A DNA stretch of 64,000 nt from Eumeta japonica (taxonomy: Eukaryota > Arthropoda > Insecta > Lepidoptera > Psychidae), in contig BGZK01000070.1 in NCBI GenBank assembly GCA_005406025.1, positions 186,001-250,000 on the forward strand, in the 5' to 3' direction. The position numbers and the translations under genes were made by a program. The notes beneath the pieces are model-generated. The model saw only the letters and a program-made list of their open reading frames with translations, ran no database searches and was not told the DNA's origin. This document shows, piece by piece, positions 34,641 to 47,300 of the stretch (position 1 is the stretch's first letter; every line of letters begins with the position of its first letter).

Positions 34641-35430
34641 GAATATTATATATATACATATATATTTTTTTTAGAGTGAAGGGTGTCTATGAAATGCAAA
34701 AAATGAGTAACCTAAAGCTATATAATAGAGTATATACATCGAGTGGCTTAAGTCCCATACCGGTACGTTCAGTAATTTTTAACTGATTATCGGATAAGGA
34801 ATGAGGTAGTAAATTTTTATATATATAAAGTCATTAGTTATATTAATGTAGTCAGTTAAAGTTGTCACTCATATATTTTTGAAAAAATAACTACAAGTCG
34901 TGAAGGATATAAATATCAGAACTCAAAAATGTTCTTGTAATATTTTCATTTTGTTTCAGAAATGTAACGGACTCTGCTTTCGCTTCCATAATTATTATGG
35001 AAGTTGCGCAAAAATTAAAACATCCGCTCCCGTTTCCGCTGCTGCATATTTTACGTAAAGCTAAAGCGATTTAATTGGTATTGCTGTGACGTCATAACTA
35101 CGTCAACTGCGGGCGCGTAATAAGATCTCTTCCCACCCTGACGTAATTTTGACGTCATAACAATATCAACCGGGTCGTTTAAGTTTACAGAATTGGCTGC
35201 CGGTCGCGACATATTGCACGATTTGTTTGTTTCGTATTAGTGTTAACTATGTTCATTGAAAATCATTCAATAATATATTGATACTTCTATGTGATTCAGT
35301 GCATAATAATTGCTCGCTGCGTTAGGTTCACTGTGGATTTTCCTTATTTTATGATAATAAGTAAACATATAATTCAATCGCTAATGTAATAATTATTCCA
35401 CATCGTTTTTGTTTATCAAACACTAGTTTC
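34641..35430. other. Intergenic, nothing recognised
   Basis: AT-rich with a GC-richer middle (about 34970-35220) containing three TGACGTCA-like/TGACGTAA motifs (TGACGTCATAAC near 35085 and 35150). No gene is supported. Confidence 0.45.
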
Positions 35431-35434
35431 GGCC

Positions 35435-35560
35435 CGCGTCTCTGTCTGCATAGACGTACAATGACCTCCTTCATCTATTTTTGTGGACCGGTCACGGTGT
35501 CCGCCATGACCACGATATCGATCTAGTTCTCGATCCCGATTCCGATCTAATTCTTCTGAC
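35435..35560 (+). repeat. Phrase-array family fragment, plus orientation
   Basis: CTAGTTTCGGCCCGCGTCTC opening and a short 'CGATCCCGATTCCGATC' array just left of the large minisatellite, which carries a similar phrase on the other strand. Confidence 0.5.
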
Positions 35561-35804
35561 ATAAAACATATGTGAGAAAAATTCGAAAAAAATCATTTAC
35601 AAATGACGTCCCGTCATAGATAAGTGCAATTATTTAATTATTCAGTTTGGACGCAAACAGTCGCAATAATTTCAAAAAATTCCATTGTCTTCCTCATTTA
35701 AGAGTAGAATCTGTTATTGCATAGGATCAGTAGGATAGTAATCTTTCTAATGATTACATTAGTGGTGACCAGATTGCGGTTGCGAATGACCGGCATTTCG
35801 ATTA

Positions 35805-37080
35805 GCAATAAGACGGGGATCGTAATTGTGAGGCAAATCGGAATCGGGATTGTGAGCTAAATCAGGATCGGGATTGTGACGTGCACCGGAATCGGAATTG
35901 TGAGGCGAAGCGGGACCGGGGTTGTGAGGTGAACTTGGACCGGGATTATGAGGTGAACCAGGATCGGGATTGTGAGCGAAACCGGATCGGGATTGTGACG
36001 TGAACCGGGTTCGGGATTGTGAGGCGAAGCGGGACCGGGGTTGTAGGTGAACTTGGACCAGGATTATGAGGTGAACCAGGATCGGGATTGTGAGCTAAAC
36101 CGGAATCGGGATTGTGACGTGAACCGGGATCGGAATTGTGAAGCCAAGCGGGACCGGGGTTGTGAGGTGAACTTGGACCGGGATTATGAGGCGAACCAGG
36201 ATCGGGATTGTGACGTGAACCGGGATTGGGATTGTGAGGCGAAGCGGGACCGGGGTTGTGAGGTGAACTCGGACCGGGATTGAGGTGAACCAGGATCGGG
36301 ATTGTGAGCTAAACCGGGATCGGAATTATGACGTGAACCGGAATCGGGATTGTGAGGCGAAGCGGGACCGGGGTTCTGAGGTGAACTTGGACCGGGATTA
36401 TGAGGTGAACCAGGATCGGGATTGTGAGCTAAACCGGGATCGGAATTATGACGTGAACCGGAATCGGGATTGTGAGGCGAAGCGGGACCGGGGTTCTGAG
36501 GTGAACTTGGACCGGGATTATGAGGTGAACCAGAATCGGGATTGTTAGCTAAACTGAGATCAGGATTGTAAGGTTAATTGGGACCGGGATTGTGAGGTGA
36601 ACTGGGATCGGAATTGTGAGGTGAATCAGGATCGGGATTGTGAGGGAACCGGGATCGGGATTGTGGGGCGAACTCGAATCGGGATTGTGAGGTGAAACGG
36701 GATCGGGATTGTGAGGCGAAGCGGGACCGGAGTTGTGAGGTGAACCGGGACCGGAGTTGTGAGATGAACCGGGATCGGAATTGTGAGGTGAATCGGGATC
36801 GGGATTGTGAGGGAACCGGGATCGGGATTGTGGGGCGAACCAGAATCAGGATTGTGAGGTGAAACGGAATCGGGATTGTGAGGTTAACCGGGACCGGGAT
36901 TGTGAGGCGAACTGGGATCGAGATTGTGAAGTGAACCAGAATCGGGATTGTGAGCTAAACCGGGATCGGGATTGTGAAGTTAGCCGGGATCGGGATTGTG
37001 AGGCGAACCGGGATCGAGATTGTGAGATGAACCGAAACCGGGATTGTGAGGTGAACCGGGATCGGGATCAAGAGTGAGGC
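35805..37080. repeat. 24-bp minisatellite with 120-bp higher-order repeat
   Basis: About 50 imperfect copies of a 24-bp unit close to GTGAACCGGGATCGGGATTGTGAG (given split: GTGAACCGGGATC + GGGATTGTGAG). 36301-36420 and 36421-36540 are almost identical at a 120-bp shift, so five-unit blocks have been duplicated. Because 24 is divisible by 3, the array reads as an open (N-R-D-R-D-C-E-V)n peptide in pieces; frames are interrupted and nothing flanks them, so I do not call a gene. Variants are phased, with AGGATCG, ACCGGGG and AATTATGACG types. Confidence 0.92.
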
Positions 37081-39250
37081 CAAGGTCGGAAACTAGAGAA
37101 GGGCCGGAATCAAAATAATGTTTGACAGTATATTTGGTCGATATAATGGATAAAGGAATTTATTCTATGTCTACGCGGTTAGAGGTGGGGGCGGAAGTTA
37201 TATTAGTTGAGAATATAAAAGAATATTTAACAAGAAGTAAAGAAACAAATTCTTAGATAAACAAAAATACCTACAACGAGGTATTTGATAGCAACATGAT
37301 TATACTAAGTGGTATAAGTAGACGTGTCAATCATATCTCTTCCCGCTGGTTTAGCTTTTCGCAGAGCAAAAAAAAATAAATAAATAAATATGTTCATAAT
37401 GTAAATTAAACTTTATAGAAAGGTACATTTAAACGGCCGCTGCTAACTCTTCGAGCTCACATTCGCTGCTTTAAGGCGATCAATCACAAAAACATCTCAC
37501 AAGAATAACGTAGCCTACATGTGTGCGAAGTGGTGAACTTTTAGTCGTTAACATTATTGGAATGTGCTGTCTGGTGGTTAGTAGTTCTCGTGGAAGACTG
37601 CTGAATAGAAAACTGCACCGTGATGGCATCACTTCAGCTCGATGATGGAGTTAAGATGCAGCAACACGCTGATGTATTCTGCAATATTTACTACGTAAAC
37701 CATTCAAAGAAGATAGTGCCAATCATGTTTGTCATTTGCATCAATGTCACTTAGACGTATAGCTTAGGAGTTAGCACATTTTTATTGGAAACGTGCAATA
37801 CAATAAAATTACGACGGGTTAGCGACGGGCACTTGTAGCTTAATTTGATCTATTGTTCGCTCCTTCTAGTATTGATACGGTGCCGTGATTGTGCAAGCCC
37901 GGTTCGCTCTTGACAGGTTTTTTCACATTGAGCCAAAGATAGGTCGCCCACTTGCCACTAATATACAAAAATAAAAACAATATTTAATTCGAAAATCCAA
38001 TTTGAGCTACAGGGAAAATATGAAGAGAAAAACAAAGCCATGTGCAAAAACCTGATTGCTTCCGAATGCATACACAAAATAAATAAAAACAGAAGGTCCG
38101 TTCACAAAATAATTAGCTTGCTTAATTTGTTTTCCGCTTCTGCATGTACTAAACTTTATTTAACTACTATCTCGACCGCGTGACAAGGGCTGGTAGTTTC
38201 GACTTTTGTAGAATCAAATTTCAACATGTATTTTTTCTAGTAAAAGATAATTTTATATTATTACGAGATAAATGAGGTTTAATACGCTCTTTTCAATAAA
38301 TAAATAAATGTGTGTGTGTGTGTGTGTGTGTGCGTGCGTGCGTGCGTGTGTGTGTGTGTATATGTATATAAATTGGTATAAGACGTTTCCAGAAAGATAA
38401 TGGTATATTTAACACTACATGTTAGTGACAGAAAAATATTTTTAAGGATTGCGGTAATGACGAGAGGCACGATTATTATGATTTAGGGTATGGTGAATTC
38501 TCATTTTTAAATAAAATTTATTGCAAATTACAACCGGGAAAACAGATATGAGGTATGGGAAAGGACAGGTTTTTTATTTGCTTTTAATATTTGGCAGTTT
38601 ATGTTCAGTTCTTTAAAAAAAAAACTTGTAGAATTGACCCTCCATTAATTCAACACCTCTTACAAAATCGTAGTGTCGTATAAGCAGTAAATTTGTTCTG
38701 CCGTCTTTACATTAATTTTTCTAGGGTGTATATTTCGTATCTCTTTTTATTTTTCCTCAAGATTTTATATAAAATGTTGGATGATCCCATACACTGTGAC
38801 GAGCATAGCATTTCTCTCAAGAAAATCAAGCGTATTATAATCTGTAGTCGATATTAATACTATTTTTTGAAAGTCTTCCCTTTGTTGACATATTTATTTG
38901 AAGTCATTCTATAAATTTATTTTTGGTCTTCTGCGATTGTGTGTGATAAGGTAACGTTAAGTTTTCTACGAGTAATATTTTATAAAAAGGTTATTGAAAT
39001 CGGACCACTACTTTTCAAAATTAAGTATCTCTTACATAAAAAAAAAGCCTTTTAATATTACATTAATATAAATATAATGTTATCTATTAGTAAATTGTTA
39101 CATTTTCTTATATTTTATAAGAATAAGTTCATATATTCAATTTAAATGTAACGATAGTATTTGAGCGAACCAAATTTAAATATCTGTGTTTAAAGACTTT
39201 TTATTGAATACATATACCTTGATAGACAGTAATTATAATAGTTTCGCTTA
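37081..39250. other. Intergenic DNA
   Basis: No gene is supported. 37430-37920 is GC-richer and free of microsatellites and might be an old unidentified transposon. The rest is AT-rich with the GT tract at 38309-38359. Confidence 0.45.
38309..38359. repeat. (GT)n/(GC GT)n microsatellite
   Basis: GT repeat of about 50 bp with an internal TGCG-type interruption. Confidence 0.93.
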
Positions 39251-39941
39251 TTTGCGGTGATTTCGTCGTTGAATTATTCAGTATCCTTAATACATCTGCG
39301 CGTACCGGCTGCGACTGACTCGTTTGAGACAGTTTGGGATTGCTTACCCGGCCAACCGGCGGTGGTGTGTGTCCATCGTTTGGCGCGCTTTGTATGCGGA
39401 GGATCTTCTGTACCTACATTGTGCTGCGTGTATCAGTTGCCAGTTGTTAGTCAATGCAAGTTCAAAGAACTAATATTTTTGAGCTCGCTTTTAACTTTTT
39501 AATTTTTTTTTGTCTTTAGGAATATTGCTTTAATTCATTACATTTATCCAAGATCAAAGCTAAATAATTATTTAAGTCATCTTTTTCGGACTATGGATGG
39601 ACTACCTCCTATTATTAACCGACTACGAAAGGCTAAGCTACTATTCCATTTTGATAAATGAGATGTTGTTAGCTGCATCTCATAGTTTTGTGTGTATGAG
39701 CCTTGTGACGTCATATTAAAAATCAACACGGCGAATATAACTTGAATAATAAGCAACAAAAAAAAATTACAAATGTATCGAGTTTCATATCAAATGAAAG
39801 GTCTTAATTAAGTGATTACAAATTTATTTGAAAAATATATATATATATATCATTGCTCTGCGACAGACTAAATATGTATGTGTATAATGGAATCTATAAA
39901 TTTAATTTAGTTTCTTTGAGTCCGGAATCCGTTTATGAACA
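39251..39941. other. Intergenic DNA, unidentified GC-richer patch
   Basis: 39290-39460 is GC-richer and contains a short ORF (39257-39502) without recognisable domains. The remainder is AT-rich. No gene is called. Confidence 0.4.
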
Positions 39942-40420
39942 TACTAGCTTTTGTCCGCGGCTGCGCCCGCGTGAACATCAAATCTTTCATCCTTTGTAAC
40001 GACCGATCACTCTGTGAACCACGTTCTCGATATTTTCCCAACTTTCGATTTCAGTCCCGAGTCTGCTTTTGATACTACTTACGGTCCCGATATAAATTCC
40101 GTTTCCTCTCAAAATATTAATAATTCGCGCGCGTCTCCGGCCGCGTGGACATGCGACGAATTCTTTCATTCGTGGATATCGATCGATGACGTCATCGATC
40201 ATGACCACGATCCCGGTCTCGGTCTCGATTTCATAACAGAAAAATCCATATACTTACACGCATGACACACGTAATGCAGCAAATATTTTTGTTATGAAAT
40301 GGTGTCATTTACACTCTTGATCCTGATCCCAGTCCTGCTAGCGATTCCGATATCGAACCGATATTGGAATTGAATCTCTTTTCATCATTTGTTGTTACTA
40401 ATAACTAATATGCATGAATA
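39942..40420 (+). repeat. Phrase-array family copies
   Basis: Opens ACTAGCTTTTGTCCGCGGCT, with TCGATTTCAGTCCCGAGTC, ACGGTCCCGATATAAATTCCG, GATCCCGGTCTCGGTCTCG and GATCCTGATCCCAGTCCTG phrases. It is a diverged member in plus orientation. Confidence 0.55.
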
Positions 40421-41294
40421 AAGGATTTGTTCTATGGTCACGTAAGCTAAGTCGCGAGCAAAAGTTACATATATAAATTATATTTATATGTTATTCTGAT
40501 ATATATACTACGTTACTATATTACTGGCATTTACAATGGCAGATAATTCTGTTCAGCCGTTAAATCATAATCGAGTAACAAACATTCAAATATCTAAACA
40601 CACAAACTTTCACATTTATAATATTAATGGACACGTCACCAAAAAGTGTCAAATAAATACAGAATTTAAAAACTAAAATTCGTCTACGGTATAATCATTT
40701 AAAAAAATCTATAAAAGGTTTCATTGAGAGGTAACGATTATTGAACTGAGAAGCCGTAGGGGGTGTCCAGTTTAGAAACGTAAATTAATGCAAATTAAAA
40801 AAAAAAAAGAAGCTAAATAAAAGTCTGACGCCGCACAAATTAACGCCACCTACGTCTTTACAGTCCAGTAATCATCGTCTCTCAACGAAACACCTGGCTT
40901 TGTTTATGTTTTGTTTTTTAATTGTTTGTTTAGTAGTCGGGTCTTTTGTAGTCTTTCAACTTAGACTTATACTTACACAATTTACGATATGTAAATATTG
41001 TGACGTAATATATATATATATATATACATACATATTTTGCTAATAAATATTAGTTATATCTTTATCTTAAAGCTACTCATCTATAAAATTTCTATTTTCT
41101 AGTGGTACAGGAAATAATCTAAAATGGAAGAGTTTTAATAATAAAATTCGTTTCATTGCAAAAGCTTACCTATTGCATTTTATTCTAAAAAGTTGCGGTT
41201 TACAACGGTATCCAAATTGTATAATAAGGAATTCAGAAATAAAGCGATTCGCATAGACTTTCGCTAGGATGTTCTGATAAAAAGACCCGATTGC

Positions 41295-41333
<39 letters not shown>

Positions 41334-41680
41334 GTATGAGTTCTTCTCGACTAGCACCACTCAATTCAATCATAACATGTAAGTGGTAAACATAAGCGTA
41401 ATGCATTATTAGATAGCGACACTAACGCTCGTGAGACTAACAGTAAGTGTATGCCGGTATAATAATGACATCATAGTACATAGTAGCCGTTTTCAAATTC
41501 GTATTCGAACTTCTATGTAAAAAAAAAATGGTCTACAAAGATGAATAAGCACGTTGTCGACAAAAGAATCTTAAAATTCCACCCCGCGGCCGTTCCGTAG
41601 GTAGATGACGCATTTTTTATTCATAACCGAGTTCGTGGAGCGCGACCCAAACAAAGCAAAAAACATCTACCTGCCATTAG
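40421..41680. other. Intergenic DNA with AT microsatellites
   Basis: AT-rich, with (AT)n tracts near 41008-41026 and 41297-41326. No gene is supported. Confidence 0.5.
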
Positions 41681-41689
41681 CGCGTTTTA

Positions 41690-42330
41690 GGATTCGAGAC
41701 GGGGCACAATAAGGACGGAGTGCAGTCGGCGCGCGGGCGGGCCTCGGCGTGCTGCGGCCGAGGGGAAAATGTCCTCGGCCGATCGATATACCGTCAAAAG
41801 GCACGCTGACGCGGACGCGGAACCGTGCATCGTAAACGGCGCCCGGGCCCGCACCGCGAGCGCCGCCAGCGCCGGGCCGACGCGCCCGCGACCCGCCGGC
41901 CCGTCCTCTCCTGCGGACGCGTTTCGAGAATTGAACCGATTGACGCGGCCCGCCGAGGGGAGTTTATCCATTTTTATATTTACGTCGGGCCGTCGAGTCC
42001 CTCGCGGCATGCGCGCCTCCGCCACGCCAGTCGCCACTGCACTATCACGCGCGTACACCGCGGCGGGCGAGCGCCTGTGAATATCGCCGCCGATGCGACG
42101 AGCTTTCCCGGTCTTTTTATGTTTGCGAACCGTACAATTTGTGCCCGAGCGATAGGCGAGTGAATACGTGCCGATGTGATATGTGTTTTCTGTGATAAAT
42201 GCGGTGAAAAGCGCCGGTTGGCGATCGCCCCTTCGCTCGCTCGTGCAGAATGCCGCCCGTAAGCCGGATATTTCAGGAAGCGATTCAGGAGGGAACTTTT
42301 CGTTTTCGTAGTGAACGCTAGAGGTCAGTG
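41690..42330. promoter_or_regulatory. CpG-rich block upstream of trx
   Basis: A sharp rise in GC and CpG over AT-rich flanks. It could be a distal or alternative promoter and 5' UTR exon of trx; a donor-like GAG|GTCAGT occurs near 42322. Open frames on both strands here (up to 242 codons) are expected from GC-rich DNA and contain no recognised domain. Confidence 0.4.
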
Positions 42331-43480
42331 CGGTGTTGAAACTTTTTAAAATGTATGATTTTTTATTTGAAAAATACACCGAATCGGTTATCTGTGTACA
42401 TTTATGCCTATGCATGTATAGCTAAGGGTTCGAGCAACTACGAACTCTTCCCTTTTTAGCATCCCTTCTCCCGCCCTTTATGCGTGATCGACCGGTAGGG
42501 TTTGGGGTTCGGCTAGAGGCGTGCGGTAGGGTGCGATGGTCCCTTCTCTTTCTCGCCGCACGTTGCACTATTTACGCTCGTGTACTGAACCGATGCATTA
42601 TCTGCGCTGTGCCTATATTTGTGTAGTAGTAGCATCACGGGCCGGCTTTTACAATGCGGCGGTAGTAAGCAACATTGTGAATGAATAGGATTTACAATAT
42701 TCCCATTAGGGTGAATTTATTATCGCCGTTTAAGTAGGTACTTTCCTTTTCTATTGTGCTTTTTTACTTATCTGAAGCTTGATTTGATGCATTGTTGATT
42801 TTTGGCTAGATTTGGAAAAAATGTCTTGAACATGCCGTTATTTATTTTTTCGAAAAAGCTTTCTGACACCTTCGTCGGTATTTTTTTCGGCCTTAAATAT
42901 AAATTTTTAGTTTTAGATAGACATCTACCTATCTATAGTGTATATCACGTTAACAATTCTAATTATGATGCTCAACTTCTAAGTATAGTGTGTGATTTTA
43001 TCTTAAAAAATGTTAATTTGTACTTTTTATCACATATATGTATTTAATTTCCAATAGATTTTCTACAATACCATTTAATTTGATAAGTTCCAACCTATTA
43101 GTATTTATTCTACAACGTACCTAAAGAAAACGTAAGCATTATCTATTATGTAGGTATTATTAAAAATGTTAAATTTTAGTAGCTAAGTATCTTTTAGGAA
43201 TTATCTACCTACATTTGTAAGTTATTCTGCTTATAAGAGAGTGATTTAAATAAATCGATAATTAAAATATGACCAAGAAAATAAATGGGTTCGATCCTGT
43301 GTAGATAATAAGAAAGTGTACCATAAACCTTTAAGATGTGTTTGCAAACACAAACCTAATACGAAACAATGACTGAAGGAAATGTCAAGAGTCAAATCGA
43401 TCGCACGAAATAAAAAGAATGAAGTCAGTCAAACGACGTGAAGCGCAAGTACGTTAAACGCGACATGTTTGTTTTCATAC
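42331..43480. other. AT-rich spacer between the two CpG-rich blocks
   Basis: No gene or delimited repeat is visible. Confidence 0.5.
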
Positions 43481-43539
43481 CGGTCCGAATTAACGTCGCG
43501 ATTGGTTCAAAATCCATAACTGGCCTCCGGAGCCAGGTG

Positions 43540-44110
43540 TCGTTCACACCGCGCCGTGGCGGCCGACAGCGCGGCCCGCGCCCCCCCGCCGCCCGCGTTG
43601 CGCTTCCCGCGCCCGCCTGCCCGCGCCTCGTCTCTTTAATCACCCGCGAGTCGACCCGCTATTGTTACCGCGCGTCGAACAGCCATCTTTGTCAAACAAA
43701 TTACGATCCGTTTCGATAATTCCGGTCGCGCGTGTGCTTCGGTCGGACAAAAGATGGTGTTCGTGTTGTGAGATTGAGCAAACGTACATTCTCTTTTGTG
43801 TAGTGCCGAGATCGGTCTCGCGAATGGAAGCGCGGGCCTCGAGCGCCGCGTCCAGCAGTGATACGATTTGCGGTGTCGTGTTTTGTGATCGACAATAGTG
43901 CGTCTGTGCCGTGGTGTTGCGGTGGGCGCGTGCAGCATGTGAGGCGCGGCGCGCGCGCGTGCCGGCCCCGTGCTCGGGCACCTACTGCGTAGTACCGCCG
44001 TGCGGGCCTCGGCCGTGTTATGGCGGGCGCGAGGCGCGGGGCATGCGCGTTGGCCGGGCGAACCGACCCATCGGCGGCGCACTGACTGACTGTACTTTCG
44101 TCACCTCGAG
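43540..44110 (+). promoter_or_regulatory. CpG-rich promoter / 5' UTR region of trithorax
   Basis: Strongly CpG-rich DNA runs directly into the trx ATG. Housekeeping-type insect promoters often lack TATA, and no clear TATA box is seen. The start of transcription cannot be set from sequence alone. Overlapping ORFs on both strands are GC-driven shadows. Confidence 0.55.
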
Positions 44111-44263
44111 ATGGGTCGGTCGAGATTCCCGGGCAAGCCGCTCAAGTTCCACAACAGGAAACGCGTGAGCGTGCTCTCGGGCGCCGTGTACCGCGACAGC
44201 GGCTCGGAGGGCCCACAGCCCGCCGATGCGCCGCTCCACGATGTCGCTCCGCCGGACAAGGAG
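44111..44263 (+). CDS. trx: trx exon 1 (start)
   Basis: Encodes 51 residues starting MGRSRFPGKPLKFHNRKRVSVL, a start I recognise as typical for insect Trithorax. GC-rich, phase 0 end at a GAG|GTAGAC donor. The ATG follows CTCGAG at the end of the CpG-rich block. The following intron is 7.0 kb. Confidence 0.85.
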
Positions 44264-46083
44264 GTAGACCCGATTGCGTCGTTTTAGCATCCCTTGTGGT
44301 TTAGTTACGTAAAATTTGCGGTTTACACGCGGATGTTATGTTTACGTAATGGCCACGGGCTGACGGGCTGGACGGGGTACGGCCGTCCGCGACGCTGCGA
44401 TGCGCTACTGCGAAGCCGTTTGACGTTTCGGTATTGATGCCATATCAACAAAGACACTGGCCGTCGTATGCCCTTGTGGATTAATCCGAACGATCCTGAT
44501 TACGCCGAATGGCAAATTACTATCTTGTATTTTGGTGTTGCAAACGATCTAAATGTCATCAAGTGTTTCATAGGTCAAACAAATAGATAACCTCAGATTT
44601 AATAAATTCGAAAATAAGTGGCACTGACTTGAAACCATTATGATGCTTTGTTAACAAGTACATTTCTTGATAAGTGTTTACACAAATTTCTATACTTTAA
44701 GATTTGTAGTACCATTAAAACGCAATTCAATTACTTTAGGGAGTTTTGAGAGTTTGAAAAGTGATTGTTAATATGGGAGTGCTTAGAGGACCTTGATATA
44801 AATTTGTAAAAACATAAGCTAATTATGCATGCATATGATATTTACGTTTACTCTTTCATTAATAATTATGCAATATGATGTAACATCGATTTTGATTTAT
44901 TAAAATTATTCAAATATTATTGATTTAGCAACAACGGTTTTAACATACTATGAAAATTCAAAAATTAACACAGCACAGTTAGACAATTTATATATATGGC
45001 TAACACAAAATTTGTTTAGGTACACTTTTAGGGTATAATTTTACTTTTATCTACTATCCATTTAAATATCCATACAGATTAAAAACTTTATCTAATTATT
45101 TTTGCTCTTTTTATTAATTATTTTATTTGTATTTCAGTTTTTCATTATTACTATTGGCACTTTTTTCTCAGTTTGTTTTTAGATCTATGAAAGTAATGTT
45201 TGAAGGGTTTGAATGGTATCTCTGCCCTTGAAAAGTTAATTGCAATTGCTTTATTTTGACCGCAACACTTTGATATGTAAGAGGTATAAATACATGTATA
45301 AATAAAAAAAAAGTGGAACAACACCAAGTTGTCATAATAGTGCCATGTCGCATGCATTATCGAACAGATTTTACCACAATGCGTTATTACAAGGCCATTT
45401 TTCAGTCTGAGAACAGTCCCAGGGTAGTGCGACTGTTTCGGGTCCAATGATGAATGATCTGCACGAAATAATAAAATCCAAACAAAAATATAGAAATATA
45501 TTGTTAACTTAGTTTGTTGTTCAGATATTGTTTTAATACAATATCTATTAAGAAGAGTTTACCTTGCTTCGCTAATCACATCGACTGGTAATGCACTCCA
45601 CTGCTATTGTGCTCATTTCGCTTAAGGCATCTCATGTGAGTTGGGTAGCCCGAGCCCACAGAGTAACATTTGTTGCAGTATTTTGTTCTATATGTTGGAA
45701 CCCCGTGGAAAAGTTAGTGTTTAGTTTTTTTTTGTAGGGTTCCATACTTCCAAATGAAAAAAAAAATGGAACTTAAAGGACCACTTGGGTCTGTCAGTCA
45801 TATGAACAAACAAATACAACTAATTTGAATCTATTGAATCGTTATTTGAATCTACTAACACTGAATATACTCGATTGATTAAGCATATTTGGTATACAAA
45901 TGTATGTTTGTGATCCAATTAGGGGTGTGTAATGTAAATAAATGAATTTTACGAATGGAGATCATGGGGGCAGGGGGGTTAAATTCTAAAAGAAAATTAA
46001 TAATTGTACCATGTGACATGTCAAACGAAAGCGCTCACTATGAGGGTCTGTAATATAAGTTTTATTTTATGATTTTGAAGTTA

Positions 46084-46817
46084 TTAACCTTGCTATACCC
46101 GCGTCAATGTTCGTAACACCTATACCCGTGCATGGTCTCATGGACCGAAAGTGTTAAACCCCATTTCTTATTTTTTTACTAAAAAATTAATATGCATAAT
46201 ATGCTTTATTAAAACTAGAGGATAAACTAAATATATTACTGACAATTAGTAACACATTAGCCTTCAAAATAGTCTTGTGTTACTACAAGGTTACTACAAG
46301 AGTAGATCTTAAAAAATGTATTACTATTAAAAGCAGTTATAAAGCTGTAGATATTAAAAAAATCATGTTAGAGGACATATATATTATAGTTTGATTTAGA
46401 TAGAAGCTTCACCATAATAAGCAGGGTATACCATGATAGCATGTTACAAAGAAAAATATTTGTTGCAGGTTTTTAAGCTGGTTTTTGCGGTTATAGCGAG
46501 TTTTGCGATTTTTTTCGATGAACAGTATCCACAGTGATCTATATCTCAGTGGGTTCCTTCAAATTTCTGGTTTCTCTAGGAATTGGAATCACTATGTTTC
46601 TAGCACGTCACATTACTTGTTTTGAGACAGGAGTTTTGTTCCATCTTGTCTATTCATTCCCTTCAAAGTAAAAATTTTGGGATTTTTGACGATCTTTTAA
46701 TTTACCAATTACAAAAAAGCACCAAAACACTTTAATATTATAATTTTATACCGCCATGAAAAGTTGCACCAATAACCGCGTCGGTCTCATAGACCGCTTG
46801 GCACCGGGGAAGGTTAA
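46084..46817. mobile_element. Possible piggyBac-like MITE (TTAA ends)
   Basis: The stretch starts TTAACCTTGCTATACC and ends CGGGGAAGGTTAA, so both ends are TTAA plus a CCTT-type terminus. Near-palindromic CGGTCTCATAGACCG / GGTCTCATGGACCG lies close to each end. A further TTAA at 46154-46157 next to AAAGTG suggests a nested or alternative left end. No transposase is present. Confidence 0.5.
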
Positions 46818-47079
46818 AGGAAATAGCTAAAAATTGGCATTTCCCCCCTTATTTCTTAAAATACTGAGCCTAAAATTTTTAAAAAGGCGTGGGAAATAGT
46901 TCTTTACTTATAGTCTTCAGGAAAATCTATAAAAAGTCTTTAGTTTTCTTTGTTCTGGTTTGTTTCAATGTCCAGTATAAACTGACACTCACTCACTAAG
47001 GATACGATTGCATACTTAGGGCATATCACTTTTGTTTTTACTTTTGCTATATCGGTAAAGCAGTAACATATACAAATGT

Positions 47080-47300
47080 CAAACTTGGTATGATTATGGT
47101 GCAAACATAGTATGGAACCCTCGATGTGCGTGTCCATCTGTTACATGACTGGTTTTTTTTTTTATTATTACTAATCATTTACTATCGATGACATAATGAT
47201 TTTTATGTACGAAGCCAAAACGGCAAAAACTGAACCCTTTTAGTTTCATTATGGTCCTTCTCTCTGTCTGTATGTCACAGGCATTTTATTAAAAAAACTA
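47080..47300. repeat. Repeat-tail fragments (GGAACCCT / CTCTGTCTGT type)
   Basis: ATGGAACCCTCGATGTGCG and a T run, then ACGAAGCCAAAACGGCAAAAACTGAACCC and CTCTGTCTGTATGTCACAG. These match, in reverse, the GGGTTCC...CAGACAGACAGACGG ends seen at 12.8 kb and 45.7 kb. Diverged, no coding. Confidence 0.45.

Noticed and set aside
36047..37077. Asp/Arg/Cys-repeat protein
   Set aside because: The frames are broken minisatellite reads without flanking gene structure, and exist only because the unit length is a multiple of three.
39257..39502. 81-codon ORF
   Set aside because: No start context, domain or splice support; in a patch of unknown DNA.
41687..42415. 242-codon minus-strand ORF
   Set aside because: It follows the CpG-rich block, has no recognisable domain, and overlapping frames on the other strand are equally open. 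GC-rich DNA has few stops.
43636..44168. Several overlapping ORFs (148, 113, 93, 85 codons)
   Set aside because: All are GC-driven frames in the trx promoter region on both strands, with Arg/Ala-rich chance peptides.
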